Assembly (NCBI RefSeq): GCF_029227915.1
Contig: NC_079881.1
Coordinates: 13,923,501 to 13,987,500 of the forward strand
DNA: 64,000 nucleotides
Direction of reading: 5' to 3'
Source: Hydractinia symbiolongicarpus
Taxonomy: Eukaryota; Cnidaria; Hydrozoa; Anthoathecata; Hydractiniidae
A model generated the notes under the pieces. The model had not been told where the DNA came from. It made no database searches and saw nothing but the letters and a program-made list of their open reading frames with translations. How positions within the stretch are numbered: position 1 is the stretch's first letter; each line of letters begins with the position of its first letter. Position numbers and translations under genes: made by a program. Of the stretch, positions 15,001 through 30,299 are shown one piece after another.

Positions 15001-18000
15001 AAGTGAAAGGACAATTTAGCCAAGTTCAATCTTATTATCTTATTTCTGTATTGTCTACTACGGATGTCTACTTAGGGATAGCATTTTCGTATATAAGACT
15101 TATTTTAACTTTAAGAATATTTTAAGTGAAATTTTAACCAAATTCGATAATCTTTTTACTGTCCACTTAACAATGGTACTTTTGCACATAAGACTTTCAA
15201 TATTAAAGAATATGTGAAATGACATTTTAACGAAATTTGATTTTGATACTTCAATATAGTAATGTCTACTTAAGGAAGGTATTTTTTCACATACCACTTA
15301 TCAACATTTAAAAATACGTGAAATGATATTTTAACCAAATTCAACTTTTATGTTTCAGTATTATACTGTCTACTTAACGGAGGAACTTTCGCACAAAGAA
15401 TTATTAAGGCTTAAAAATATGTGAAATCACATTTTATCAAAAAAATTCAATTTTGATATTTCAGTATAGTACTGTCTACTTAAGGAAGGCATTTTTGCAG
15501 ATACGACTTATCAACTTTAAGAATATTTGAAATGAAATTTTAACCGAATTCAATTTTAATTTTTCAATTTTCTACTGTCTACTTAAGGATGGTATTTTCG
15601 CATATAAGTCTTATCAACATTTAAGAATATGTGAAATGTTATTTAAACCAAATTCTATTTTAATAGTTAGATTTTCTTCTGTCTACTTAAGAATGGTGTT
15701 TTTGCATATCAGACTTATCAACATTTAAGGATATGTGAAATGATATTTTAACCAAATTCAACTTTGTTTTTTCAATATTGTATTGTCTACTTAAGGAAAG
15801 AATTTTCGCAGAAAGACTTATTAAGATATAAAAGTATGTGAAGTCACATTTAAGCTAAATTTAATTTTGATATTTCAGTATAGTACTGTCTACTTAATGA
15901 AGGTACTTTTGCAGATACGACTTATCAACCTTAAAGAAAAAGTGAAATGATATTGTAGCCAAGTTCAATTTTATAATCTAATTTCTGTATTGTCTAGTAA
16001 AGATGGCTACTTAAGGATGGCATTTTTACATATAAGACTAATATCAACATTAAAAGTATTTGAAATGAATATTTAGCCAAAATAAATTTTGATATTTAAA
16101 TTTTGTTTTGTCTACATAAGGATGGTATTTTCGCATATAGGACTTATCAACATTTAAGAAAATGTGAAATGATATTTTAACGAAATTCAATTTTGATATT
16201 TCAATATTGTAATGTCTACTTAAGGAAGGTATTTTCGTATATAAGACTTATATCAACTTTAACAATATTGGAAATGAAATTTTAACCGAATTCAATTTTA
16301 ATATTTTAAATCTTTACCGTCCACATAACGATGGTACTCTCGCACATACGACTTTCAACATTTAAGAATATGTGAACTGACATTTTCACCAAGTTCAATT
16401 TTGATATTTCAATATTGTATGTATACATAGGGATGGTATTTTTGGCATAAAAATATTATCAACATTTAGGAGTATGTGAAATCACATTTTAACCAAATTT
16501 AATTTTGATATTTCAGTATAGTACTGTCTACCTATGGAAGGTACTTTTGCAGATACGACTTATCAACATTTAAGAAAAAGTGAAAGGACAATTTAGCCAA
16601 GTTCAATTTTATTATCTAATTTCTGTATTGTCTACTAAGGATGTCTACTTAGGGATAGCATTTTTACATATAAGACTGATATCAACTTTAAGAATATTTA
16701 AAATGAAATTTTAACCGAATTCAGTTTTAATACTTAATTTTTTTACTATCTTCTTAACGATGGTATTTTCGCAAATAAGACTTTCCATATTTAAGAACAT
16801 GTGAAATAACATTTTACCGAAATTCGATTTTGACATTTCAATATTGTAATGTCTACTTAACGATGGTGTTTTTGTATAACAGACTTATCAACATTTAAGA
16901 AAATGTGAAATGATATTTTAACGAAATTCAATTTTGATATTTCAATATTGTAATGTCTACTTAAGGAAGGTATTTTCGCAGAAAGACTTATTAAGGTATA
17001 AAAGTATGTGAAGTTACATTTAAGCAAAATTTAATTTTGATATTTCAGTATAGTACTGTCTACTTAATGAAGGTACTTTTGCAGATACGACTTATCAACC
17101 TTTAAGAAAACGTGAAATGATATGGTAGCCAAGTTCAATTTTATAATCTAATTTCTGTATTGTCTAGTAAAGATGGCTACTTAAGGATGGCTATTTTACA
17201 TATAAGACTAATATCAACATTAAAAGTATTTGAAATGAATATTTAGCCAAAATAAATTTTGATATTTAAATTTTGTTTTGTCTACATAAGGATGGTATTT
17301 TCGCATATAGGACTTATCAACATTTAAGAACATGTGAAATAACATTTTACCGAAATTCGATTTTGACATTTCAATATTGTAATGTCTACTTAACGATGGT
17401 GTTTTTGTATAACAGACTTATCAACATTTAAGAAAATGTGAAATGATATTTTAACGAAATTCAATTTTGATATTTCAATATTGTAATGTCTACTTAAGGA
17501 AGGTATTTTCGTATATAAGACTTATATCAACTTTAACAATATTGGAAATGAAATTTTAACCGAATTCAATTTTAATATTTTAAATCTTTACCGTCCACAT
17601 AACGATGGTACTCTCGCACATACGACTTTCAACATTTAAGAATATGTGAAATGACATTTTCACCAAGTTCAATTTTGATATTTCAATATTGTATGTCTAC
17701 ATAAGGATGGTATTTTTGGCATAAAACACTTATCAACATTTAGGAGTATGTGAAATCACATTTTAACCAAATTTATTTTTGATATTTCAGTATAGTACTG
17801 TCTACCTATGGAAGGTACTTTTGCAGATACGACTTATCAACATTTAAGAAAAAGTGAAAGGACAATTTAGCCAAGTTCAATTTTATTATCTAATTTCTGT
17901 ATTGTCTACTAAGGATGTCTACTTAGGGATAGCATTTTTACATATAAGACTGATATCAACTTTAAGAATATTTAAAATGAAATTTTAACCGAATTCAGTT

Positions 18001-18240
18001 TTAATACTTAATTTTTTTACTATCTTCTTAACGATGGTATTCGCAAATAAGACTTTCCATATTTAAGAACATGTGAAATAACATTTTACCGAAATTCGAT
18101 TTTGACATTTCAATATTGCAATGTCTACTTAACGATGGTGTTTTTGTATAACAGACTTATCAACATTAAAGGATATGTGAAATGATATTTCAATCAAATT
18201 CAATTTTGATTTTTCCATATTGTATTGTCTACTTAAGGAA
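1..18240. repeat. Satellite, left part: irregular higher-order repeats
   Basis: Long near-identical segments recur at irregular spacing. The variant beginning CGCACAAAGACTAATTAAG occurs at 1, 3,000, 10,923 and 14,866, giving spacings of 2,999, 7,923 and 3,943 bp. The identical 65-codon open frame (minus strand) within it recurs at 235, 3,234, 11,156 and 15,100. Abrupt joins between monomer types, for example near 12,205, 16,450 and 16,977, look like unequal-exchange breakpoints. This part is less regular than the block to its right. Confidence 0.8.
8557..10858. repeat. 1,154-bp tandem duplication inside the satellite
   Basis: The sequence starting TAATATCTCATTTCTGTACT at 8,557 restarts at 9,711 and runs near-identically for the same length. 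The join near 9,704-9,711 falls inside a monomer: the normal continuation after GTGAAATGATA is replaced by AATTAATATCTC. This looks like a recent unequal crossover or replication-slippage event that duplicated about eleven monomers. Confidence 0.8.
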
Positions 18241-21200
18241 GGAATTTTCGCACAAAGACTTATTAAGATTTAAAAATATGTGAAATCACATTTTATCAAA
18301 AAAAATCAATTTTGATAATTCAGTATAGTACTGTCTACTTAAGGAAGGCATTTTTGCAGATACGACTTATGAACTTTAAGAAAAAGTGAAAGGACAATTT
18401 AGCCAAGTTCAATCTTATTATCTCATTTCTGTATTGTCTACTACGGATGTCTACTTAGGGATAGCATTTTCGTATATAAGACTTATTTTAACTTTAAGAA
18501 TATTTTAAGTGAAATTTTAACCAAATTCGATAATCTTTTTACTGTCTACTTAACAATGGTACTTTTGCGCATAAGACTTTCAACATTAAAGATTATGTGA
18601 AATGACATTTTAACGAAATTTGATTTTGATACTTCAATATAGTAATGTCTACTTAAGGAAGGTATTTTTTCACATACCACTTATCAACATTTAAAAATAC
18701 GTGAAATGATATTTTAATCAAATTCAACTTTTATGTTTCAGTATTACACTGTCTACTTAACGAAGGAACTTTCCCACAAAGAATTATTAAGGCTTAAAAA
18801 TATGTGAAATCACATTTTATCAAAAAAATTTAATTTTGATATTTCAGTATAGTACTGTCTACTTAAGGAACGCATTTTTGCAGATACGACTTATCAACTT
18901 TAGGAATATTTGAAAAGAAATTTTAACCGAATTCGATTTTAATAATAATAATTTTTTTTACTGTCTACTTAACGATGGTACTTTCGCACACAAGACTTAT
19001 CAACATTTAAGGATATGTGAAATGATATTTTAACCAAATTCAATTTTGCTCTTTCATTATTGTATTGTCTACTTAAGGGAGGAAATTTCGCACAAAGACT
19101 TCCTAAGATTCAAAATTATGTGAAATCACATTTAAACAAAATTTAATTTTGATATTTCAATATTGTGATGTCTACTTAAGGAAGTTATTTTCGTAAATAA
19201 GACTTATATCAACTTTAACAATATTGGAAATGAAATTTTAACCGATTTCAATTTTAATTTTTCAATTTTCTACTGTCTACTTAAGGATGGTATTTTCGCA
19301 TATAAGTCTTATCAACATTTAAGAATATGTGAAATGTTATTTAAACCAAATTCAATTTTAATAGTTAGATTTTCTTCTGTCTACTTAAGAATGGTGTTTT
19401 TGCATATCAGACTTATCAACATTTAAGGACATGTGAAATGATATTTTAACCAAATTCAACTTTGTTTTTTCAATATTGTATTGTCTACTTAAGGAAGGAA
19501 TTTTCGCAGAAAGACTTATTAAGGTATAAAAGTATGTGAAGTTACATTTAAGCAAAATTTAATTTTGATATTTCAGTATAGTACTGTCTACTTAATGAAG
19601 GTACTTTTGCAGATACGACTTATCAACCTTTAAGAAAACGTGAAATGATATGGTAGCCAAGTTCAATTTTATAATCTAATTTCTGTATTGTCTAGTAAAG
19701 ATGGCTACTTAAGGATGGCTATTTTACATATAAGACTAATATCAACATTAAAAGTATTTGAAATGAATATTTAGCCAAAATAAATTTTGATATTTAAATT
19801 TTGTTTTGTCTACATAAGGATGGTATTTTCGCATATAGGACTTATCAACATTTAAGAACATGTGAAATAACATTTTACCGAAATTCGATTTTGACATTTC
19901 AATATTGTAATGTCTACTTAACGATGGTGTTTTTGTATAACAGACTTATCAACATTTAAGAAAATGTGAAATGATATTTTAACGAAATTCAATTTTGATA
20001 TTTCAATATTGTAATGTCTACTTAAGGAAGGTATTTTCGTATATAAGACTTATATCAACTTTAACAATATTGGAAATGAAATTTTAACCGAATTCAATTT
20101 TAATATTTTAAATCTTTACCGTCCACATAACGATGGTACTCTCGCACATACGACTTTCAACATTTAAGAATATGTGAAATGACATTTTCACCAAGTTCAA
20201 TTTTGATATTTCAATATTGTATGTCTACATAAGGATGGTATTTTTGGCATAAAACACTTATCAACATTTAGGAGTATGTGAAATCACATTTTAACCAAAT
20301 TTATTTTTGATATTTCAGTATAGTACTGTCTACCTATGGAAGGTACTTTTGCAGATACGACTTATCAACATTTAAGAAAAAGTGAAAGGACAATTTAGCC
20401 AAGTTCAATTTTATTATCTAATTTCTGTATTGTCTACTAAGGATGTCTACTTAGGGATAGCATTTTTACATATAAGACTGATATCAACTTTAAGAATATT
20501 TAAAATGAAATTTTAACCGAATTCAGTTTTAATACTTAATTTTTTTACTATCTTCTTAACGATGGTATTCGCAAATAAGACTTTCCATATTTAAGAACAT
20601 GTGAAATAACATTTTACCGAAATTCGATTTTGACATTTCAATATTGCAATGTCTACTTAACGATGGTGTTTTTGTATAACAGACTTATCAACATTAAAGG
20701 ATATGTGAAATGATATTTCAATCAAATTCAATTTTGATTTTTCCATATTGTATTGTCTACTTAAGGAAGGAATTTTCGCACAAAGACTTATTAAGATTTA
20801 AAAATATGTGAAATCACATTTTATCAAAAAAAATCAATTTTGATAATTCAGTATAGTACTGTCTACTTAAGGAAGGCATTTTTGCAGATACGACTTATGA
20901 ACTTTAAGAAAAAGTGAAAGGACAATTTAGCCAAGTTCAATCTTATTATCTCATTTCTGTATTGTCTACTACGGATGTCTACTTAGGGATAGCATTTTCG
21001 TATATAAGACTTATTTTAACTTTAAGAATATTTTAAGTGAAATTTTAACCAAATTCGATAATCTTTTTACTGTCTACTTAACAATGGTACTTTTGCGCAT
21101 AAGACTTTCAACATTAAAGATTATGTGAAATGACATTTTAACGAAATTTGATTTTGATACTTCAATATAGTAATGTCTACTTAAGGAAGGTATTTTTTCA

Positions 21201-24200
21201 CATACCACTTATCAACATTTAAAAATACGTGAAATGATATTTTAATCAAATTCAACTTTTATGTTTCAGTATTACACTGTCTACTTAACGAAGGAACTTT
21301 CCCACAAAGAATTATTAAGGCTTAAAAATATGTGAAATCACATTTTGTCAAAAAAATTTAATTTTGATATTTCAGTATAGTACTGTCTACTTAAGGAACG
21401 CATTTTTGCAGATACGACTTATCAACTTTAGGAATATTTGAAAAGAAATTTTAACCGAATTCGATTTTAATAATAATAATTTTTTTTACTGTCTACTTAA
21501 CGATGGTACTTTCGCACACAAGACTTATCAACATTTAAGGATATGTGAAATGATATTTTAACCAAATTCAATTTTGCTCTTTCATTATTGTATTGTCTAC
21601 TTAAGGGAGGAAATTTCGCACAAAGACTTCCTAAGATTCAAAATTATGTGAAATCACATTTAAACAAAATTTAATTTTGATATTTCAATATTGTGATGTC
21701 TACTTAAGGAAGTTATTTTCGTAAATAAGACTTATATCAACTTTAACAATATTGGAAATGAAATTTTAACCGATTTCAATTTTAATTTTTCAATTTTCTA
21801 CTGTCTACTTAAGGATGGTATTTTCGCATATAAGTCTTATCAACATTTAAGAATATGTGAAATGTTATTTAAACCAAATTCAATTTTAATAGTTAGATTT
21901 TCTTCTGTCTACTTAAGAATGGTGTTTTTGCATATCAGACTTATCAACATTTAAGGACATGTGAAATGATATTTTAACCAAATTCAACTTTGTTTTTTCA
22001 ATATTGTATTGTCTACTTAAGGAAGGAATTTTCGCAGAAAGACTTATTAAGGTATAAAAGTATGTGAAGTTACATTTAAGCAAAATTTAATTTTGATATT
22101 TCAGTATAGTACTGTCTACTTAATGAAGGTACTTTTGCAGATACGACTTATCAACCTTTAAGAAAACGTGAAATGATATGGTAGCCAAGTTCAATTTTAT
22201 AATCTAATTTCTGTATTGTCTAGTAAAGATGGCTACTTAAGGATGGCTATTTTACATATAAGACTAATATCAACATTAAAAGTATTTGAAATGAATATTT
22301 AGCCAAAATAAATTTTGATATTTAAATTTTGTTTTGTCTACATAAGGATGGTATTTTCGCATATAAGACTTATCAACATTTAAGAACATGTGAAATAACA
22401 TTTTACCGAAATTCGATTTTGACATTTCAATATTGTAATGTCTACTTAACGATGGTGTTTTTGTATAACAGACTTATCAACATTTAAGAAAATGTGAAAT
22501 GATATTTTAACGAAATTCAATTTTGATATTTCAATATTGTAATGTCTACTTAAGGAAGGTATTTTCGTATATAAGACTTATATCAACTTTAACAATATTG
22601 GAAATGAAATTTTAACCGAATTCAATTTTAATATTTTAAATCTTTACCGTCCACATAACGATGGTACTCTCGCACATACGACTTTCAACATTTAAGAATA
22701 TGTGAAATGACATTTTCACCAAGTTCAATTTTGATATTTCAATATTGTATGTCTACATAAGGATGGTATTTTAGGCATAAAACACTTATCAACATTTAGG
22801 TGTATGTGAAATCATATTTTAACCAAATTTAATTTTCACATTTCAATATTCTACTGTCGACCTAAGGATGGTATTTTTGCTCAAACGACTTATCAACATT
22901 TAAGAGCATGTGAAATAATATTTTAGACAAATTCAATTTTTCTTTTTCCATATTGTAATGTCTACTTAAGGAAGGAATTTTCGCACAAAGACTTATTAAG
23001 ATTAAAGGATATGTGAAATCACATTTTAACAAAATTCAATTTTGATATTTCAGTATAGTACTGTCTACCTATGGAAGGTACTTTTGCAGATACGACTTAT
23101 CAACATTTAAGAAAAAGTGAAAGGACAATTTAGCCAAGTTCAATTTTATTATCTAATTTCTGTATTGTCTACTAAGGATGTCTACTTAGGGATGGCATTT
23201 TTACATATAAGACTGATATCAACTTTAAGAATATTTAAAATGAAATTTTAACCGAATTCAGTTTTAATACTTAATTTTTTTACTATCTTCTTAACGATGG
23301 TATTTTCGCAAATAAGACTTTCCATATTTAAGAACATGTGAAATAACATTTTACCGAAATTCGATTTTGACATTTCAATATTGTAATGTCTACTTAACGA
23401 TGGTGTTTTTGTATAACAGACTTATCAACATTAAAGGATATGTGAAATGATATTTCAACCAAATTCAATTTTGATTTTTCCATATTGTATTGTCTACTTA
23501 AGGAAGGAATTTTCGCACAAAGACTTATTAAGATTTAAAAATATGTGAAATCACATTTTATCAAAAAAAATCAATTTTGATAATTCAGTATAGTACTGTC
23601 TACTTAAGGAAGGCATTTTTGCAGATACGACTTATCAACTTTAAGAAAAAGTGAAAGGACAATTTAGCCAAGTTCAATCTTATTATCTCATTTCTGTATT
23701 GTCTACTACGGATGTCTACTTAGGGATAGCATTTTCGTATATAAGACTTATTTTAACTTTAAGAATATTTTAAGTGAAATTTTAACCAAATTCGATAATC
23801 TTTTTACTGTCTACTTAACAATGGTACTTCTGCGCATAAGACTTTCAATATTAAAGATTATGTGAAATGACATTTTAACGAAATTTGATTTTGATACTTC
23901 AATATAGTAATGTCTACTTAAGGAAGGTATTTTTTCACATACCACTTATCAACATTTAAAAATACGTGAAATGATATTTTAATCAAATTCAACTTTTATG
24001 TTTCAGTATTACACTGTCTACTTAACAAAGGAACTTTCCCACAAAGAATTATTAAGGCTTAAAAATATGTGAAATCACATTTTATCAAAAAAATTTAATT
24101 TTGATATTTCAGTATAGTACTTTCTACTTAAGGAACGCATTTTTGCAGATACGACTTATCAACTTTAGGAATATTTGAAAAGAAATTTTAACCGAATTCG

Positions 24201-27200
24201 ATTTTAATAATAATAATTTTTTTTACTGTCTACTTAACGATGGTACTTTCGCACACAAGACTTATCAACATTTAAGGATATGTGAAATGATATTTTAACC
24301 AAATTCAATTTTGCTCTTTCATTATTGTATTGTCTACTTAAGGGAGGAAATTTCGCACAAAGACTTCCTAAGATTCAAAATTATGTGAAATCACATTTAA
24401 ACAAAATTTTAATTTTGATATTTCAATATTGTGATGTCCACTTAAGGAAGTTATTTTCGTAAATAAGACTTATATCAACTTTAACAATATTGGAAATGAA
24501 ATTTTAACCGATTTCAATTTTAATTTTTCAATTTTCTACTGTCTACTTAAGGATGGTATTTTCGCATATAAGTCTTATCAACATTTAAGAATATGTGAAA
24601 TGTTATTTAAACCAAATTCAATTTTAATAGTTAGATTTTCTTCTGTCTACTTAAGAATGGTGTTTTTGCATATCAGACTTATCAACATTTAAGGACATGT
24701 GAAATGATATTTTAACCAAATTCAACTTTGTTTTTTCAATATTGTATTGTCTACTTAAGGAAGGAATTTTCGCAGAAAGACTTATTAAGGTATAAAAGTA
24801 TGTGAAGTTACATTTAAGCAAAATTAATTTTGATATTTCAGTATAGTACTGTCTACTTAATGAAGGTACTTTTGCAGATACGACTTATCAACCTTTAAGA
24901 AAACGTGAAATGATATGGTAGCCAAGTTCAATTTTATAATCTAATTTCTGTATTGTCTAGTAAAGATGGCTACTTAAGGATGGCTATTTTACATATAAGA
25001 CTAATATCAACATTAAAAGTATTTGAAATGAATATTTAGCCAAAATAAATTTTGATATTTAAATTTTGTTTTGTCTACATAAGGATGGTATTTTCGCATA
25101 TAGGACTTATCAACATTTAAGAACATGTGAAATAACATTTTACCGAAATTCGATTTTGACATTTCAATATTGTAATGTCTACTTAACGATGGTGTTTTTG
25201 TATAACAGACTTATCAACATTTAAGAAAATGTGAAATGATATTTTAACGAAATTCAATTTTGATATTTCAATATTGTAATGTCTACTTAAGGAAGGTATT
25301 TTCGTATATAAGACTTATATCAACTTTAACAATATTGGAAATGAAATTTTAACCGAATTCAATTTTAATATTTTAAATCTTTACCGTCCACATAACGATG
25401 GTACTCTCGCACATACGACTTTCAACATTTAAGAATATGTGAAATGACATTTTCACCAAGTTCAATTTTGATATTTCAATATTGTATGTCTACATAAGGA
25501 TGGTATTTTTGGCATAAAACACTTATCAACATTTAGGTGTATGTGAAATCATATTTTAACCAAATTTAATTTTCACATTTCAATATTTTACTGTCGACCT
25601 AAGGATGGTATTTTTGCTCAAACGACTTATCAACATTTAAGAGCATGTGAAATAATATTTTAGACAAATTCAATTTTTCTTTTTCCATATTGTAATGTCT
25701 ACTTAAGGAAGGAATTTTCGCACAAAGACTTATTAAGATTAAAGGATATGTGAAATCACATTTTAACAAAATTCAATTTTGATATTTCAGTATAGTACTG
25801 TCTACCTATGGAAGGTACTTTTGCAGATACGACTTATCAACATTTAAGAAAAAGTGAAAGGACAATTTAGCCAAGTTCAATTTTATTATCTAATTTCTGT
25901 ATTGTCTACTAAGGATGTCTACTTAGGGATAGCATTTTTACATATAAGACTGATATCAACTTTAAGAATATTTAAAATGAAATTTTAACCGAATTCAGTT
26001 TTAATACTTAATTTTTTTACTATCTTCTTAACGATGGTATTTTCGCAAATAAGACTTTCCATATTTAAGAACATGTGAAATAACATTTTACCGAAATTCG
26101 ATTTTGACATTTCAATATTGTAATGTCTACTTAACGATGGTGTTTTTGTATAACAGACTTATCAACATTAAAGGATATGTGAAATGATATTTCAACCAAA
26201 TTCAATTTTGATTTTTCCATATTGTATTGTCTACTTAAGGAAGGAATTTTCGCACAAAGACTTATTAAGATTTAAAAATATGTGAAATCACATTTTATCA
26301 AAAAAAATCAATTTTGATAATTCAGTATAGTACTGTCTACTTAAGGAAGGCATTTTTGCAGATACGACTTATCAACTTTAAGAAAAAGTGAAAGGACAAT
26401 TTAGCCAAGTTCAATCTTATTATCTCATTTCTGTATTGTCTACTACGGATGTCTACTTAGGGATAGCATTTTCGTATATAAGACTTATTTTAACTTTAAG
26501 AATATTTTAAGTGAAATTTTAACCAAATTCGATAATCTTTTTACTGTCTACTTAACAATGGTACTTTTGCGCATAAGACTTTCAATATTAAAGATTATGT
26601 GAAATGACATTTTAACGAAATTTGATTTTGATACTTCAATATAGTAATGTCTACTTAAGGAAGGTATTTTTTCACATACCACTTATCAACATTTAAAAAT
26701 ACGTGAAATGATATTTTAATCAAATTCAACTTCTATGTTTCAGTATTACACTGTCTACTTAACGAAGGAACTTTCCCACAAAGAATTATTAAGGCTTAAA
26801 AATATGTGAAATCACATTTTATCAAAAAAATTTAATTTTGATATTTCAGTATAGTACTGTCTACTTAAGGAACGCATTTTTGCAGATACGACTTATCAAC
26901 TTTAGGAATATTTGAAAAGAAATTTTAACCGAATTCGATTTTAATAATAATAATTTTTTTTACTGTCTACTTAACGATGGTACTTTCGCACACAAGACTT
27001 ATCAACATTTAAGGATATGTGAAATGATATTTTAACCAAATTCAATTTTGCTCTTTCATTATTGTATTGTCTACTTAAGGGAGGAAATTTCGCACAAAGA
27101 CTTCCTAAGATTCAAAATTATGTGAAATCACATTTAAACAAAATTTTAATTTTGATATTTCAATATTGTGATGTCCACTTAAGGAAGTTATTTTCGTAAA

Positions 27201-28980
27201 TAAGACTTATATCAACTTTAACAATATTGGAAATGAAATTTTAACCGATTTCAATTTTAATTTTTCAATTTTCTACTGTCTGTTTAAGGATGGTATTTTC
27301 GCATATAAGTCTTATCAACATTTAAGAATATGTGAAATGTTATTTAAACCAAATTCAATTTTAATAGTTAGATTTTCTTCTGTCTACTTAAGAATGGTGT
27401 TTTTGCATATCAGACTTATCAACATTTAAGGACATGTGAAATGATATTTTAACCAAATTCAACTTTGTTTTTTCAATATTGTATTGTCTACTTAAGGAAG
27501 GAATTTTCGCAGAAAGACTTATTAAGGTATAAAAGTATGTGAAGTTACATTTAAGCAAAATTTAATTTTGATATTTCAGTATAGTACTGTCTACTTAATG
27601 AAGGTACTTTTGCAGATACGACTTATCAACCTTTAAGAAAACGTGAAATGATATGGTAGCCAAGTTCAATTTTATAATCTAATTTCTGTATTGTCTAGTA
27701 AAGATGGCTACTTAAGGATGGCATTTTTACATATAAGACTAATATCAACATTAAAAGTATTTGAAATGAATATTTAGCCAAAATAAATTTTGATATTTAA
27801 ATTTTGTTTTGTCTACATAAGGATGGTATTTTCGCATATAGGACTTATCAACATTTAAGAACATGTGAAATAACATTTTACCGAAATTCGATTTTGACAT
27901 TTCAATATTGTAATGTCTACTTAACGATGGTGTTTTTGTATAACAGACTTATCAACATTTAAGAAAATGTGAAATGATATTTTAACGAAATTCAATTTTG
28001 ATATTTCAATATTGTAATGTCTACTTAAGGAAGGTATTTTCGTATATAAGACTTATATCAACTTTAACAATATTGGAAATGAAATTTTAACCGAATTCAA
28101 TTTTAATATTTTAAATCTTTACCGTCCACATAACGATGGTACTCTCGCACATACGACTTTCAACATTTAAGAATATGTGAAATGACATTTTCACCAAGTT
28201 CAATTTTGATATTTCAATATTGTATGTCTACATAAGGATGGTATTTTTGGCATAAAACACTTATCAACATTTAGGTGTATGTGAAATCATATTTTAACCA
28301 AATTTAATTTTCACATTTCAATATTCTACTGTCGACCTAAGGATGGTATTTTTGCTCAAACGACTTATCAACATTTAAGAGCATGTGAAATAATATTTTA
28401 GACAAATTCAATTTTTCTTTTTCCATATTGTAATGTCTACTTAAGGAAGCAATTTTCGCACAAAGACTTATTAAGATTAAAGGATATGTGAAATCACATT
28501 TTAACAAAATTCAATTTTGATATTTCAGTATAGTACTGTCTACCTATGGAAGGTACTTTTGCAGATACGACTTATCAACATTTAAGAAAAAGTGAAAGGA
28601 CAATTTAGCCAAGTTCAATTTTATTATCTAATTTCTGTATTGTCTACTAAGGATGTCTACTTAGGGATAGCATTTTTACATATAAGACTGATATCAACTT
28701 TAAGAATATTTAAAATGAAATTTTAACCGAATTCAGTTTTAATACTTAATTTTTTTACTATCTTCTTAACGATGGTATTTTCGCAAATAAGACTTTCCAT
28801 ATTTAAGAACATGTGAAATAACATTTTACCGAAATTCGATTTTGACATTTCAATATTGTAATGTCTACTTAACGATGGTGTTTTTGTATAACAGACTTAT
28901 CAACATTAAAGGATATGTGAAATGATATTTCAACCAAATTCAATTTTGATTTTTCCATATTGTATTGTCTACTTAAGGAA
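18241..28980. repeat. Four head-to-tail higher-order repeat units of about 2.74 kb
   Basis: The landmark GGAATTTTCGCACAAAGACT followed by TATTAAGATTTAAAA occurs at 18,241, 20,769, 23,506, 26,243 and 28,981. This gives units of 2,528, 2,737, 2,737 and 2,738 bp. Units are nearly identical base for base. The first is about 209 bp shorter because it goes directly from a TTTAGGAGTATGTG monomer to the monomer with TGTCTACCTATGG, skipping about two monomers. Each full unit holds about 26-27 monomers. Rare single-base differences between units would allow their order of duplication to be traced. Confidence 0.9.
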
Positions 28981-30299
28981 GGAATTTTCGCACAAAGACT
29001 TATTAAGATTTAAAAATATGTGAAATCACATTTTATTAAAAAAAATCAATTTTGATAATTCAGTATAGTACTGTCTACTTAAGGAAGGCATTTTTGCAGA
29101 TACGACTTATCAACTTTAAGAAAAAGTGAAAGGACAATTTAGCCAAGTTCAATCTTATTATCTCATTTCTGTATTGTCTACTACGGATGTCTACTTAGGG
29201 ATAGCATTTTCGTATTTTTAACTTTAAGAATATTTTAAGTGAAATTTTAACCAAATTCGATAATCTTTTTACTGTCTACTTAACAATGGTACTTTTGCAC
29301 ATAAGACTTTCAATATTAAAGAATATGTGAAATGACATTTTAACGAAATTTGATTTTGATACTTCAATATAGTAATGTCTACTTAAGGAAGGTATTTTTT
29401 CACATACCACTTATCAACATTTAAAAATACGTGAAATGATATTTTAACCAAATTCAACTTTTATGTTTCAGTATTATACTGTCTACTTAACGAAGGAACT
29501 TTCGCACAAAGAATTATTAAGGCTTAAAAATATGTGAAATCACATTTATCAAAAAAATTCAATTTTGATATTTCAGTATAGTACTGTCTACTTAAGGAAG
29601 GCATTTTTGCAGATACGACTTATCAACTTTAAGAATATTTGAAATGAAATTTTAACCGAATTCGATTTTAATGATAATATTTTTTTTTACTGTCTACTTA
29701 ACGATGGTACTTTCGCACACAAGACTTATCAACATTTAAGGATATGTGAAATGATATTTTAACCAAATTCAATTTTGCTCTTTCATTATTGTATTGTCTA
29801 CTTAAGGGAGGAAATTTCGCACAAAGACTTCCTAACATTCAAAAATATGTGAAATCACATTTAAACAAAATTTAATTTTGATATTTCAATATTGTAATGT
29901 CTACTTAAGGAAGTTATTTTCGTAAATAAGACTTATATCAACTTTAACAATATTGGAAATGAAATTTTAACCGATTTCAATTTTAATTTTTCAATTTTCT
30001 ACTGTCTACTTAAGGATGGTATTTTCGCATATAAGTCTTATTAACATTTAAGAATATGTGAAATGTTATTTAAACCAAGTTCAATTTTAATAGTTAGATT
30101 TTCTTCTGTCTACTTAAGAATGGTGTTTTTGCATATCAGACTTATCAACATTTAAGGACATGTGAAATGATATTTTAACCAAATTCAACTTTGTTTTTTC
30201 AATATTGTATTGTCTACTTAAGGAAGGAATTTTCGCAGAAAGACTTATTAAGGTATAAAAGTATGTGAAGTCACATTTAAGCAAAATTTAATTTTGATA

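Noticed and set aside
235-15297. Identical 65-codon minus-strand open frames recurring at 235, 3,234, 11,156 and 15,100
   Set aside because: They are satellite monomers that happen to lack stops. They lie inside copied higher-order segments, so their identity reflects array homogenisation rather than coding constraint.
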